A DNA stretch of 40,852 nucleotides. It comes from Gammaproteobacteria bacterium. GTDB taxonomy: Bacteria; Pseudomonadota; Gammaproteobacteria; Ga0077536. Both the position numbers and the translations under genes were made by a program. Location: positions 1-40,852 of the forward strand of contig JAUIFX010000017.1 of NCBI GenBank assembly GCA_030429865.1, written 5' to 3'. The notes below the pieces were generated by a model. The model searched no databases. It was not told the DNA's origin and worked only from the letters and a program-made list of their open reading frames with translations. Below, in pieces: positions 7,899 through 16,821 of the stretch. Every line of letters starts with the position of its first letter. The stretch's first letter is position 1.

Positions 7899-8044
7899 GG
7901 CGCAAATCTCCTGGAGCGATTCACCCGAGCGGTGACGGCGCGCAGTATGCGCAGTGCAGCAAAATTGTTGAAACGAATAAAAAAACTAAATATCATCGAA
8001 AAACAAGATAAATAAGCCGGCGCGGTTCGCGCCCGGAGCACCTC
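7899..8044. promoter_or_regulatory. Divergent promoter region, dabB / LysR gene
   Basis: A 146-bp gap with an AT-rich core (about 7960-8015) that stands out from the GC-rich surroundings, as expected for back-to-back promoters. It contains an imperfect dyad TATC-N12-GATA (7991-8010) of the size LysR-type proteins use. No single -35/-10 pair stands out clearly enough to assign. Confidence 0.55.
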
Positions 8045-8899
8045 ATGCAGCTCGAACTGGACCTGTTGCGGACCTTCGTCGCGATCGTCGAGACGGGTGG
8101 CTTCACGCGTGCCGCCGAGCGTCTGAACAAGACACAGTCGACGGTCAGCGCGCAGATCAAAAAGCTCGAAGAACAACTCGGGCAGACGCTCATCGCGCGC
8201 GACACGCGCAACCTCGCCTTGACCGCGCACGGCGAACTCCTGCTCGAGCGCGGGCGCGAGCTGTTGCGCTTGAGCGACGATCTCCTTTCACGTCTTGCCG
8301 AGCCCGAGCTCGAAGGCCGCGTGCGTCTGGGCACGCCGGAAGATTTCGCGACCAGCCACCTGCCGCAGGTGCTGGCCGCGTTCAGCCGCGCGCATCCGCG
8401 CGTGCGGCTCGAAGTGACCTGCGAACTGACGCGCCGGCTCGAGCGGCAGTTCCGTGCCGGCCACCACGACCTGGTCCTGCTCAAGCGCGATCCCATGGGA
8501 CCTTCGATGGGCACGCGGGTCTGGCGCGAACCCCTGGTATGGGTCTGCAATGCCTATGGTGCCGCGCTGCTCGGCGAGGAAGTGTCGCTGGTGGTGTCCC
8601 CGGAGCCCTGCGTCTATCGCGAGCGGGCCGTCGGTGCCCTCGAAGCGGCCGGCCGCCCGTGGCGTATCGCCTACCAGAGCACCAGCCTCGCAGGTTCGCT
8701 GGCCGCGGTGCGCGCGGGGCTCGGAGTGACCATCCTGCCACGCGACATGGTGCCGGCCGGCTACCAGGTCATCGGACCGAACGAGAACATGCCGGACCTG
8801 CCGGATACCGAGATTGCCCTGTGCATGAAGGCGCGCCGGCCGGTGCAACCCGTGGTGCGCCTCTACGAGCACATCGTGCAGGCCCTGGAGGCGACGTGA
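8045..8899 (+). CDS. LysR-family regulator divergent from the Dab operon
   Basis: 284 residues. The N-terminal helix-turn-helix (LLRTFVAIVETGGFTRAAERL, then QSTVSAQIKKLEEQLG) is followed by a type-2 periplasmic-binding-like effector domain from about residue 90. LysR proteins commonly control the gene divergent from them, here dabB-dabA-usp. That would parallel LysR/CbbR-type control of carbon-fixation genes, but the effector is unknown. The start at 8045 is the first ATG before the HTH. Alternatives are low-quality; the family call is firm and the target is inferred from position. Confidence 0.88.
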   Translation: MQLELDLLRTFVAIVETGGFTRAAERLNKTQSTVSAQIKKLEEQLGQTLIARDTRNLALTAHGELLLERGRELLRLSDDLLSRLAEPELEGRVRLGTPEDFATSHLPQVLAAFSRAHPRVRLEVTCELTRRLERQFRAGHHDLVLLKRDPMGPSMGTRVWREPLVWVCNAYGAALLGEEVSLVVSPEPCVYRERAVGALEAAGRPWRIAYQSTSLAGSLAAVRAGLGVTILPRDMVPAGYQVIGPNENMPDLPDTEIALCMKARRPVQPVVRLYEHIVQALEAT

Positions 8900-8918
8900 T
8901 CCGGGCCGCGTGATAATT

Positions 8919-8960
8919 CGAAAAAATCGAACTCAATTGTCGTGAATTGCGACTTTTTCG
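8919..8960. promoter_or_regulatory. Nested dyad upstream of the NhaR-like gene
   Basis: Outer arms CGAAAAAATCG (8919-8929) and CGACTTTTTCG (8950-8960) pair at 10 of 11 positions. Inside lies a perfect CAATT-N6-AATTG dyad (8934-8949). The element occupies the AT-rich gap between the two LysR genes, 46 bp before the second start. It could be the autoregulatory site of the NhaR-like protein; a weak terminator for the first LysR gene is the alternative. Confidence 0.5.
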
Positions 8961-9006
8961 CAGGCGTCGCCGACGCCCAGAATGCGCGCCAACGGGAGCC
9001 ACGGCG

Positions 9007-9918
9007 ATGCGCCACCTGAACTACAACCATCTGCTCTATTTCTGGACCGTGGCCCGCGAAGGCAGCGTGGCGCGCGCGGCCGACACCCTGCATCTCGCGC
9101 CGCAGACCATCAGCGGCCAGATCAAGGCGCTCGAGAGCGTCATCGGCAAGCCCCTGTTCCGGCGCGCGGGGCGCGCGCTCGCGCTGACCGCCGCGGGACT
9201 CATCGTGCAGCAGTATGCGGACGAGATCTTCACCCTCGGCGCGGAACTCAGCCGGCGCATGAAGAGCGACGACGCCGGTATGCCGGCCACCTTCAACGTC
9301 GGCATCGTCAATTCGATCTCGAAGCTCGTCGCGCGCGAAATCCTGCAGCCGGCGCTCGCTTTGGAATCGGACCTGCGCCTCGTGTGCCGCGAGAGCGAGC
9401 TCGAGAAGCTGCTCGCCGACCTCGCCGTGTCGCGTCTCGACCTGGTGCTTTCCGACCGGCCTATCCCGGCCGGCCTGAGCGTGCGTGCCTACAACTATCC
9501 GCTAGGTGAGAGCGAAGTCGCCCTGTTCGCGCCGGCGCGTCACGCGCGGCGCTACCGCCGGCGCTTCCCGGCCAGCGTCGACGGCGCGCCATTGTTGCTG
9601 CCGGTCCACGAAAGCGCGCTGCGGCGGCACGTCGACGACTGGCTCGAAACCCAGGGCGTCAAGCCGCGCGTGATCGCGGAGTTCGAGGACAGCGCGCTGA
9701 TGAAGGCCTTCGCGGCCGCGGGCGAGGCGTTGTTTCCGGCGCCCGTCCAGCTCACCGATCACCTGGCGCGCATGTACGATGCCCGCCCGGTCGGCGTGCT
9801 GACCGGCGTCAGCGAGCGCTACGTCGCGATCTCGCCCGAGCGGCGCCTGCACCACCCGGCCGCGCGCCGCATCATCGACCGCGCGCGCGTGCGGCTGGAC
9901 AGCGCCGGGACCGGCTGA
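9007..9918 (+). CDS. LysR-family regulator, NhaR-like
   Basis: 303 residues. The N-terminus MRHLNYNHLLYFWTVAREGS with LAPQTISGQIKALE is the hallmark of NhaR, the LysR-type activator of the Na+/H+ antiporter gene nhaA in enteric bacteria. The C-terminal effector domain runs to the end. The ATG at 9007 was chosen over an upstream in-frame start because NhaR homologues begin here and the lead is Arg-rich and unconserved. No nhaA gene is next to it: it ends 7 bp from the convergent HpaB gene. Its targets here are therefore unknown, and it may serve Na+, pH or other stress responses. Confidence 0.85.
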   Translation: MRHLNYNHLLYFWTVAREGSVARAADTLHLAPQTISGQIKALESVIGKPLFRRAGRALALTAAGLIVQQYADEIFTLGAELSRRMKSDDAGMPATFNVGIVNSISKLVAREILQPALALESDLRLVCRESELEKLLADLAVSRLDLVLSDRPIPAGLSVRAYNYPLGESEVALFAPARHARRYRRRFPASVDGAPLLLPVHESALRRHVDDWLETQGVKPRVIAEFEDSALMKAFAAAGEALFPAPVQLTDHLARMYDARPVGVLTGVSERYVAISPERRLHHPAARRIIDRARVRLDSAGTG

Positions 9919-9925
9919 ATCGCGC

Positions 9926-11386
9926 TCAGTCGCCGGCGAGCAGCGCCTCGACGCGCGCGAGCTGGGCATCCTTGTCGTACAGGTCGTAGTAGATCGACGC
10001 CATGACGTTCTGCGGGCCGAAGAAGAAGCGTTCGTAGAGCACCTGGCGGTTGCCGAAGCCGGACACGGCGACATCGTGGGCGAGGCGGAACAGGGCAATG
10101 CGATCGCGGCTCGCGAGGTTCTCGGTCTGGAAGTAGCGTTCGACATCGGCCGCGATGTCACCGCCGAGGTCCGCCTCGCACGGCGTCGCCATCAGCGAGC
10201 TCGAACCGAGCAGCTGGATCAGCTCCACCAGCCGCGGGTACAGGCGCGGGAACAGGTTGCGCGAGGTATCGAGCGGGCGGCGCAGCGGCATGTAGTGGCC
10301 GTACTGGTCGGCATGCGCCTCGCCCTCGGCCTGGTAGCGGAACGCGCGGATGGTCTCGGCCGCCCACATTGCCTCGGCGATCTGCGCCTTGACGTTCATG
10401 TCGCGATCCTTGCCGGTTGCTTTCGCCATCGCACACAGCAGGCCGACGACGAACTCGGCCTTGGCCAGCTTGCCGCACACCACCTGGTGCATCATGTGGA
10501 TGACGGCGTTGGTCTCGGCAAATGCCCGGTTGCACAGCAGGGGCTCGCGGTACATGAACACGCGCTCCCACGGCACCAGCACGTCGTTGAACACGACGAC
10601 CGCGTCCATCTCCTCGAAGCGCGCCGCGAGCGGCGCGTCGAAGGTCGACTTGTCGTGGTCGTAGGAGTCGCGGCAGATCATGCGCACCCCGGGCGTCGCA
10701 GTCGGGATGGCGAAGGCGAACGCGAATGGCAGGTTCTCTTCCGACGCGGTCAGCAGCGTCGACGGGAAGACTTCGATCTCGTCGGCGTGCGGCCCGAGCG
10801 TGGCGAGCAGGCGGGCGCCGCGCACGATGATGCCGGCGTCGGTCTCGCGCACGATGTGCAGCGCGACTTTCTCGTCGTACTTGCCTTCCCGGGCCTGTGC
10901 GTGGCTGAACGTGGGGTTGACCAGCGTATGCGTCAGCACGCGGTCGTGGTCGCGTACGTAACGGTAGAAGGCGCGCATGTTCTCGGCGAATTCGGGCCGG
11001 CCCTGGGCGAGGAACTCGGCGCTGCCGGCGAACGCGGTGACCGAGGCGTTCTTGTAGTCCGGGGTACGTCCGAACATGCCGTTCGACCAGGTGGCCCACT
11101 CGTAGAAGGCGTCGCCGCGGCGGCGCACGTCTGCGGCCGACGTCGGCAGCAGGAAGGACATCGCGTAGCGGTGCCCGTCCTGCTCGAACGTGATGCGATC
11201 CTGGTATGCGGGGTCGAACTGCCGGTCCATGAAGCGCGCCAGGGTGTGCGCGCCGCGGCATAGCGTGGGGTGGCTGGTGACGTCGCCGACGCGCTCGCCG
11301 CGCAGCCACACGTCGCGGTCGTCGCGCAGGCCTTCGAGATACTGCGCGCCGGTGCGGATACCGGTGCCGGTGGTCGGTGCATTCAT
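9926..11386 (-). CDS. hpaB: 4-hydroxyphenylacetate 3-monooxygenase oxygenase component (HpaB family)
   Basis: 486 residues spanning the HpaB N-terminal (FGRTPDYKNAS, FYRYVRDHDRVLTHTLVNP) and C-terminal (FEEMDAVVVFNDVLVPWERVF) regions; E. coli HpaB has about 520. The family hydroxylates 4-hydroxyphenylacetate to homoprotocatechuate using reduced FAD supplied by a separate reductase (HpaC). No reductase gene lies beside it. The ATG at 11386 has an AGGGGAG ribosome site, and the upstream in-frame extension is non-conserved. It begins 4 bp after the stop of a MarR gene, so the two form one operon repressed at the dyad 11898-11921. Its product would feed the meta-cleavage genes at the left end of the window. 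Other phenolic substrates remain possible. Confidence 0.9.
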   Translation of the reverse strand: MNAPTTGTGIRTGAQYLEGLRDDRDVWLRGERVGDVTSHPTLCRGAHTLARFMDRQFDPAYQDRITFEQDGHRYAMSFLLPTSAADVRRRGDAFYEWATWSNGMFGRTPDYKNASVTAFAGSAEFLAQGRPEFAENMRAFYRYVRDHDRVLTHTLVNPTFSHAQAREGKYDEKVALHIVRETDAGIIVRGARLLATLGPHADEIEVFPSTLLTASEENLPFAFAFAIPTATPGVRMICRDSYDHDKSTFDAPLAARFEEMDAVVVFNDVLVPWERVFMYREPLLCNRAFAETNAVIHMMHQVVCGKLAKAEFVVGLLCAMAKATGKDRDMNVKAQIAEAMWAAETIRAFRYQAEGEAHADQYGHYMPLRRPLDTSRNLFPRLYPRLVELIQLLGSSSLMATPCEADLGGDIAADVERYFQTENLASRDRIALFRLAHDVAVSGFGNRQVLYERFFFGPQNVMASIYYDLYDKDAQLARVEALLAGD

Positions 11387-11390
11387 GGCG

Positions 11391-11870
11391 TCACTCCCCT
11401 GCGGTGTTGGTGGCGGCGGCGCGCCGCGCGTGTTGCGTTGTGTCGGGCGCGGCCGCGTTGGCGGCCAGTGCGTCGAGGCCGGCGACGAGTCCGGCATAGG
11501 TGCCGGCATCGAGCGATGCGCGCAGCTCGGCGTAGATGCGCTCGACGGCCGGCATGACGTCCTGCTCGAGGGCGCGGCCACGCGCGGTCGCGCGCACCAG
11601 CGCCTGGCGGCGGTCGCTCGGCGGGCGACGGCGGACCACCAGTCCCGCGGTCTGCAGTCGGTCGACCACCCCGACGAGGCTCGGCGCCGGCAGCAGCGTC
11701 AGCGCGGCGAGTTCGCGGAACGGCACTTCCTCGCGTTCCCACAGTACGCGCAGCACGCGCCACTGCGGCTCGGTCAGGCCATGGGCGGTGAACAGGGCGC
11801 GAAAGCGCGGCATGACCGCGTTCAGTGCGCGGTAGAGCCGCATGGGTAGCGAGTGGTCGAATGACTGCAT
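11391..11870 (-). CDS. MarR-family regulator, HpaR-like, of the HpaB gene
   Basis: 159 residues, winged-helix MarR fold: SLPMRLYRALNAVMPRFRALF, then HGLTEPQWRVLR, a recognition helix around LLPAPSLVGVVDRLQ and the wing RRRPPSDRRQ. It resembles the HpaR at 1063-1530 in the dimerisation helix and wing. A perfect 8-8-8 dyad lies 28-51 bp upstream of the ATG and covers the predicted -10 element, so autorepression is likely. The gene precedes hpaB by 4 bp. It may be a second HpaR paralogue that responds to the hydroxylase substrate. The C-terminal 25 residues are Ala/Thr-rich and disordered-looking. Confidence 0.88.
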   Translation of the reverse strand: MQSFDHSLPMRLYRALNAVMPRFRALFTAHGLTEPQWRVLRVLWEREEVPFRELAALTLLPAPSLVGVVDRLQTAGLVVRRRPPSDRRQALVRATARGRALEQDVMPAVERIYAELRASLDAGTYAGLVAGLDALAANAAAPDTTQHARRAAATNTAGE

Positions 11871-11897
11871 GCCGGGGCGCGTGGTGGCCGTACGGGA

Positions 11898-11935
11898 ATT
11901 TCATTAACATATGAATGAAATGGTCCGGCGGTCAA
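11898..11935 (-). promoter_or_regulatory. Promoter and MarR operator of the marR-hpaB operon
   Basis: A perfect dyad ATTTCATT-N8-AATGAAAT lies at 11898-11921. Read leftwards, a promoter can be placed with -35 TTGACC (11935-11930), an 18-bp spacer and -10 TATGTT (11911-11906), so the -10 lies within the dyad. The centre ATTAACATATGAAT (11903-11916) matches the palindrome at 138-151 at 11 of 14 positions. Repression by the adjacent MarR protein, and possibly by HpaR, is inferred. Confidence 0.7.
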
Positions 11936-12193
11936 GCTGGCGGTGGCGCGGTCGTGCCGACCGAGGGCCGCACATTGGCGTATCACGGCCCCGGCGCGCG
12001 GCGGGAGCGTCGGCCTTGGGGGTCCGCTCGCCTAGCGCGCCTGCCGGGTTCGCGCGGCCGACCTGTCCGCGCGTCTACCTGCCCGTTCGCGGCGCACGAC
12101 GAGCGCTGCCAGCCGCGGGCCCCGGGCGCCAAAGGCCAGCGTTGCGGCGCGTGGCGCCGGCGAGGCAGCGCCACGCGACGACGGGCTCCCGGC
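11922..12193. other. Gap between marR promoter and LLM gene; terminator-like hairpin only
   Basis: No gene is supported here. The region is GC-rich, and the long rightward reading frame crossing it is antisense to the LLM gene. The only structure seen is the hairpin at 12148-12177. Confidence 0.6.
12148..12177 (-). terminator. GC-rich hairpin downstream of the LLM gene
   Basis: Perfect 10-bp arms CGCGTGGCGC (12148-12157) and GCGCCACGCG (12168-12177) with a 10-nt loop, beginning 16 bp after the LLM stop. No T tract follows, so it is at best a weak or Rho-assisted terminator. Confidence 0.45.
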
Positions 12194-13288
12194 TCAGGCG
12201 ACCTTGCGTTCGGCGCCGAGCTTGCGCAGCCGCGGCGCGACCTTCGCGCCGATGAGGCGCAGGCTGTCGGCGACCATCTCGAACGGCATGCCGGCATAGG
12301 ACACCGCCATCGCCGGGCGCAACTCGCCGGTCATGGCGACGCGTTTCTCCCACTTCTCGACGATCTGGTCCGGCGTGCCCCACGCCTGGTTCTGCACGAA
12401 GGCCTCGCAGGCCGCTTCGATGCCGGCTTCCTGGATGGCGCTCGCACCGGCCTGGTAGGCCTGGTAGCCCTGTGTCTCGCCCCAGTGCGAGCCGTCGAAG
12501 TCGTAATGCCGGATCACGCTCAGGTAGTACTTGGAGAGGTACTCGCGCGCGACCTGCTCGGCGACTTTCGGATCTTCGTGGCAGTAAGTGAAATCGGAGA
12601 ACGCGGGCGCTCCCGGTGTCTTGCCCGGGTGCACTTCGCGGAAGCGCGCGCGCCACGCTTCGACTGCCGCGTTGTGCTGCTCCCACGGCAGCTGCACGAA
12701 CGACATCATCGTCGCGCCGAGGTTGGCCGCGGCCTGGCCCGATTCCGGCGTCATCGCGACGGACAGGAACTCGCGGTCGCGGTAGCCGTGCACGGGCTTG
12801 GGCGTGACCTCGGTGCGCGACTGCTTGAAGAACTCGGTCTCGTACTCGGCGACACCGCTGTCGAGAATGTCGAGGATGATCTCGGCCGCCTGGTCGAAGC
12901 GCTGGCGCGAGGTTCCCATGTCGATGCCGAACGCGCGGTACTCCTCGCGCGCGAGGCCGCGGCCGAAGCCGAGCATGAAGCGGTCGCCGAGCATGATCTG
13001 CAGCAGGATGATGCGCTCGGCCACGCGGGTCGGGTTCTCGTGCCACGGCAGGATGATCGCGCCGGTGCCGATCTTGATGCGATTGGTCTTGCCGGCGATG
13101 TAGGCCAGCCATTGGGTATTGTCCGGCATCATCGAGTAGTTGGGGTCGAAGTGATGCTCGGGCAGGAGCAGGAAGTCCATGCCGACCTCTTCCGCGAGGA
13201 GTGCGATCTCCGTCTCCTTGCGCATCATCTCGGCGTCCGACAGCCCCTCGTGCGTATTCTGGAAAATGAATTGCAGTCCGATTTCCAT
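12194..13288 (-). CDS. LLM-class flavin-dependent monooxygenase (bacterial luciferase-like)
   Basis: 364 residues with the luciferase-like (F420/FMN) TIM-barrel. The N-terminus MEIGLQFIFQNT, the PEHHF loop (about residue 43), the IKIGTGAIILPWHENP strand and the FGRGLAREEYRAFGI segment are typical of FMN-dependent LLM oxidoreductases annotated as alkane/limonene-type monooxygenases. The ATG at 13288 was chosen because of the GAGGAGGAG ribosome site; the frame stays open 20 residues further but without conservation. Substrate is unknown. The monocistronic gene lies upstream of the marR-hpaB unit on the same strand, separated from it by 270 bp. A link to aromatic catabolism is possible but unproven. 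Confidence 0.9.
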   Translation of the reverse strand: MEIGLQFIFQNTHEGLSDAEMMRKETEIALLAEEVGMDFLLLPEHHFDPNYSMMPDNTQWLAYIAGKTNRIKIGTGAIILPWHENPTRVAERIILLQIMLGDRFMLGFGRGLAREEYRAFGIDMGTSRQRFDQAAEIILDILDSGVAEYETEFFKQSRTEVTPKPVHGYRDREFLSVAMTPESGQAAANLGATMMSFVQLPWEQHNAAVEAWRARFREVHPGKTPGAPAFSDFTYCHEDPKVAEQVAREYLSKYYLSVIRHYDFDGSHWGETQGYQAYQAGASAIQEAGIEAACEAFVQNQAWGTPDQIVEKWEKRVAMTGELRPAMAVSYAGMPFEMVADSLRLIGAKVAPRLRKLGAERKVA

Positions 13289-13452
13289 AACTCTCCTCCT
13301 CGTGGCCGCGCCACATTTCGGCCGATGATAGCAAGGCAGGGGGGGCACGTGCCCCCCGCCCCGAGCCCCTGAGCTGGATCATCCCGCGCGCGGCGCGGGG
13401 CGCTATAGTGGCGCCGGCGACGCCACCACGATGCGTGGCCGGGGAGGTAGGG

Positions 13453-16400
13453 ATGAACGGCAGCGTCGAGAGCGGGGCGGACGCGCAGCGCGGCTGGCTG
13501 GCGCGCGTGATGAGCAGCCCGCTCCCGCCGCTCGTCATGATCGCCGCCCTGCTGCTCGGCGCCATCGCGCTCGCGCTGACGCCGCGCGAGGAAGAGCCGC
13601 AGATCGTGGTGCCGCTGGCCGACGTGCTGATCCGCGCGCCGGGCCTGTCCGCAGGCCAGGTCGAGCGCCAGGTCGCGACGCCGCTGGAGAAGCTGCTCGC
13701 CCAGATCGACGGCGTCGAGCACGTCTACTCGATGTCGCGCCGCGGCGAGGCGGTCGTCACCGTGCGTTTCCACGTCGGCGAGCATCGCGAGAACTCGCTG
13801 GTCAAGGTCTACAACAAGATCCACTCCAATCTCGACACGGTGCCGCCGGCGGTCGCTTCTTGGGTGGTCAAGCCGGTCGAGATCGACGACGTGCCGATCG
13901 TCCTGGTCGCGCTGTGGAGCGACGACCCGCAGCGTACCGGCGATCATGCGCTGCGCCGCCTCGCCGAGGAGATGGTGCAGGGGCTCAAGGCCATCGATGA
14001 CACCAACCGTGTCAGCGTCGTCGGCGGCAGATCGCGGCGCATCCGCGTCGAACTCGATGCCCAGGCCCTGGCCGCCCGCGACACCACGCCGCTCGAAGTG
14101 GCGCAGGCCCTGGCGGTTTCCAACCGGCGTCTCGATGCGGGCACCGTCGCGCGCGCCAACGAGGCCATCCTGGTCGAAGCGGGCGATTTCGTGCGCGATG
14201 CCGCCGAGCTCGCCACGCTCGTCGTCAACGTCGTCAACGGTGTGCCGGTGGCGCTCGGCGATGTCGCCCGCGTCAGCGACGGCCCGGCGGAAGTGAGCAG
14301 CTATACCTGGCTCGGCTTCGGCCCCGCCGCGGAGGGCAGCGCTACCCCGGGTGAGCGTTACCCGTCCGTCACCATCGCGGTTGCCAAGCAGAAGGGGGCG
14401 AACGCGGTATGGGTCGCGCGCGACGTGCACCGCCACCTCGAGCGTCTCGCGGCCGACCTGCTGCCGGGCGAGGTCGGCTACCGCGTGATCCGTGACTATG
14501 GCCGCACGGCCGACGCGAAGGTCGACGAACTCGTGACCAGCCTGTTCACCGCGGTCGTCACGGTGGTGATCTTCATCGGCATGTTCATCGGTGCGCGCCC
14601 GGCCATCGTCGTCGCACTCGCGATTCCCGTGTGCTACGGCGCGACGCTCGCCCTCGACTACGCGTTCGGTTACACCATCAACCGCGTCACCCTGTTCGCG
14701 CTGATCCTCGCCCTCGGCCTGCTCGTCGACGATCCCATCACCGGCATCGACAACATCGAGCGCTTCCTGCGCGAAGGCGCGCGCGATCGCATCGATACCA
14801 TCGCGCGCGCCATGGCCGAGATCCGCGGCGCGCTCGTCATGTCGACCATCGCCATCATCCTGGCCTTCGCGCCGCTCGCCTTCATCACCGGCATGATGGG
14901 GCCGTACATGGCGCCGATGGCGTTCAACGTGCCGGTCAGCGTGACGGTGAGTACGCTGGTCGCGTTCCTCGTCACGCCGTGGCTGGCGGCGAAACTGTTG
15001 CCGCCGCGTGACCCCGCGGCAACGCGTGGCGAGGCGGACGGCGTGGTTCGCCGCGGCTACCGCGCGCTGCTCACGCCGTTGCTCGCCTCGCGGGCGCGCG
15101 CCTGGGGCTTCCTCGGCGTGGTGGTCGTGCTGTTTCTCGCCGCCTGCGCGCTGCCGGCGCTGCGCGCGGTGCCGCTGAAGCTGCTGCCCTTCGACAACAA
15201 GGACGAGCTGCAGCTCGTCGTCGACATGCCCGAAGGGACCACGCTGGAGGCCACCGAGGCGGTCAGCGCGGCGCTCGCCGCGCGCCTGATGCAGGTCGCC
15301 GAGGTCCGCGAAGTCGCAGGCTACGTCGGGCTCGCGTCGCCGATGGACTTCAACGGCCTGGTGCGCCACTACTACCTGCGCGAGGGTCCGCACGTGGCGG
15401 ACCTTCGCGTGACGCTGGCGCCGCGCCACGCCCGCGCCGCGCAGTCGCACGCGGTGGCCCTGCGCCTGCGTGCGGACATCGCCGCGATCGCCGCCGCGCA
15501 CGGCGCCAACGTCAAGCTGGTCGAGGTGCCGCCCGGGCCGCCGGTCATCGCGACGCTCGCGGTCGAGCTCTACGGCGAGCCGGTGACGCCCTACGCGACC
15601 CTCGCGGCCGCGGCCGACGTGGTCGCGGCACGGCTCGCGCGCGAACCGCTGGTGGTCGACGTCGACACCTCGAACGAGGCGCCGCAGCGCCGCGAGCGCT
15701 TCGCCGTCGACCAGCGCAAGGCGGCACTCTCGGGCATCAGCCGCGCCGACGTTGCGCAGACCGTGGCGCTGGCGGTCGACGGCCACGTCGCGGGGCACTT
15801 GCAGATCCCCAGCGAAGCACAGCCGCTGCCGATCGAGCTGCGGCTGCCGCTAGCCGCACGCAGCGATGAGAGCGCGCTGCGCTCGCTGTACGTCAAGGGG
15901 CGTCCCGGCATCGTGCGCGAACGTACCGCGGGCGGTATCGTCGACGCGCCGCAACCGCTCGTACAGCTCGGCGAGATCGGCCGCTTCGTCAGCGAAACGC
16001 GCGATCAGACCCTATACCACAAGGACCTGCGGCCGGTCGCCTACGCCTACGCGGAACTCGCCGGACGGCCGCCGGCAGCGGTCATCGCCGATGTCGCGGC
16101 CGATCTCGCGGTGGCAGCTTCGCCCGCTGCGAGCGACGCGAATACCGCACCGCGCCCCCTCGCCGGGCGCAGCTTCCTCGCCAATGGCGGCGGCATCGCG
16201 TGGTCGCTGCCCGACGGTGTGCATGCGGTGTGGAACGGCGAGGGCGAATGGCAGATCACCTTGCGCGTGTTCCGTGACATGGGATTGGCTTTCGCCGCCG
16301 CGCTCGTCGGGATCTTTCTCGTGCTCTATGTCGAGACCCGCTCTGCGGTGCTCGCCGCGATCATCATGTCGGCGATTCCGCTCACCCTGATCGGCGTCAT

Positions 16401-16821
16401 GCCGGGATTCTGGTTGCTCAACCAGCTCGGCACGCGCAGCGTCGCGGGCCTGCCCGACCCGGTGCTGTTCACGGCCACGGCCATGATCGGCATGATCGCG
16501 CTCGCCGGCATCGTGGTGCGCAATTCGCTCATCCTGGTCGAGTTCGTGCGCCTCGCCCAGGCCCGCGGCCTGGCGCTCGCCGACGCGCTGGTCGAGGCCG
16601 GGGCGGTGCGCATGCGCCCGGTGCTGCTCACTGCGGGCACGACCCTGCTTGGCAACCTCGTCATCACGCTCGACCCGATCTTCAGCGGTCTCGCGTGGTG
16701 CATCATCTTCGGCATCGCCGCTTCGACGCTGTTCACGCTCGCCGTCGTGCCGGTGGTGTACTTCCTCGTCTACGGTCGCGACGACGCGGCCGTGTCCAGC
16801 GCTCCCGAGGTGCACGCATGA
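13453..16821 (+). CDS. RND efflux permease (AcrB/HAE1-like)
   Basis: 1122 residues, the usual RND length, with two repeats each of one membrane helix, a large periplasmic domain and further helices. The proton-relay pair in helix 4 is present as D426-D427 in GLLVDDPITGIDNIER, where AcrB has D407-D408. GMIALAGIVVRNSLILVEF marks the second half. The ATG at 13453 has GGAGG 6 bp upstream; a 15-residue upstream extension is possible but unlikely. It exports drugs or other compounds across the envelope with its adaptor, whose ATG overlaps this stop (ATGA). Permease-before-adaptor order is less usual, and no outer-membrane channel gene is present. Substrate is unknown. Confidence 0.93.
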   Translation: MNGSVESGADAQRGWLARVMSSPLPPLVMIAALLLGAIALALTPREEEPQIVVPLADVLIRAPGLSAGQVERQVATPLEKLLAQIDGVEHVYSMSRRGEAVVTVRFHVGEHRENSLVKVYNKIHSNLDTVPPAVASWVVKPVEIDDVPIVLVALWSDDPQRTGDHALRRLAEEMVQGLKAIDDTNRVSVVGGRSRRIRVELDAQALAARDTTPLEVAQALAVSNRRLDAGTVARANEAILVEAGDFVRDAAELATLVVNVVNGVPVALGDVARVSDGPAEVSSYTWLGFGPAAEGSATPGERYPSVTIAVAKQKGANAVWVARDVHRHLERLAADLLPGEVGYRVIRDYGRTADAKVDELVTSLFTAVVTVVIFIGMFIGARPAIVVALAIPVCYGATLALDYAFGYTINRVTLFALILALGLLVDDPITGIDNIERFLREGARDRIDTIARAMAEIRGALVMSTIAIILAFAPLAFITGMMGPYMAPMAFNVPVSVTVSTLVAFLVTPWLAAKLLPPRDPAATRGEADGVVRRGYRALLTPLLASRARAWGFLGVVVVLFLAACALPALRAVPLKLLPFDNKDELQLVVDMPEGTTLEATEAVSAALAARLMQVAEVREVAGYVGLASPMDFNGLVRHYYLREGPHVADLRVTLAPRHARAAQSHAVALRLRADIAAIAAAHGANVKLVEVPPGPPVIATLAVELYGEPVTPYATLAAAADVVAARLAREPLVVDVDTSNEAPQRRERFAVDQRKAALSGISRADVAQTVALAVDGHVAGHLQIPSEAQPLPIELRLPLAARSDESALRSLYVKGRPGIVRERTAGGIVDAPQPLVQLGEIGRFVSETRDQTLYHKDLRPVAYAYAELAGRPPAAVIADVAADLAVAASPAASDANTAPRPLAGRSFLANGGGIAWSLPDGVHAVWNGEGEWQITLRVFRDMGLAFAAALVGIFLVLYVETRSAVLAAIIMSAIPLTLIGVMPGFWLLNQLGTRSVAGLPDPVLFTATAMIGMIALAGIVVRNSLILVEFVRLAQARGLALADALVEAGAVRMRPVLLTAGTTLLGNLVITLDPIFSGLAWCIIFGIAASTLFTLAVVPVVYFLVYGRDDAAVSSAPEVHA

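Noticed and set aside
8897-8902. TGATCC just after the first LysR gene as an ECF promoter
   Set aside because: No TAAGA-like element 18-19 bp downstream; the region fits an operator dyad better.
11915-13372. Long rightward open frame over the LLM gene
   Set aside because: Antisense of a clear LLM monooxygenase; composition is Arg/Ala/His-rich without motifs.
13225-15798. An 857-codon leftward open frame opposite the RND permease
   Set aside because: Shadow of high-GC third positions in the RND gene; the protein is Arg/Asp/His-rich with no recognisable family.
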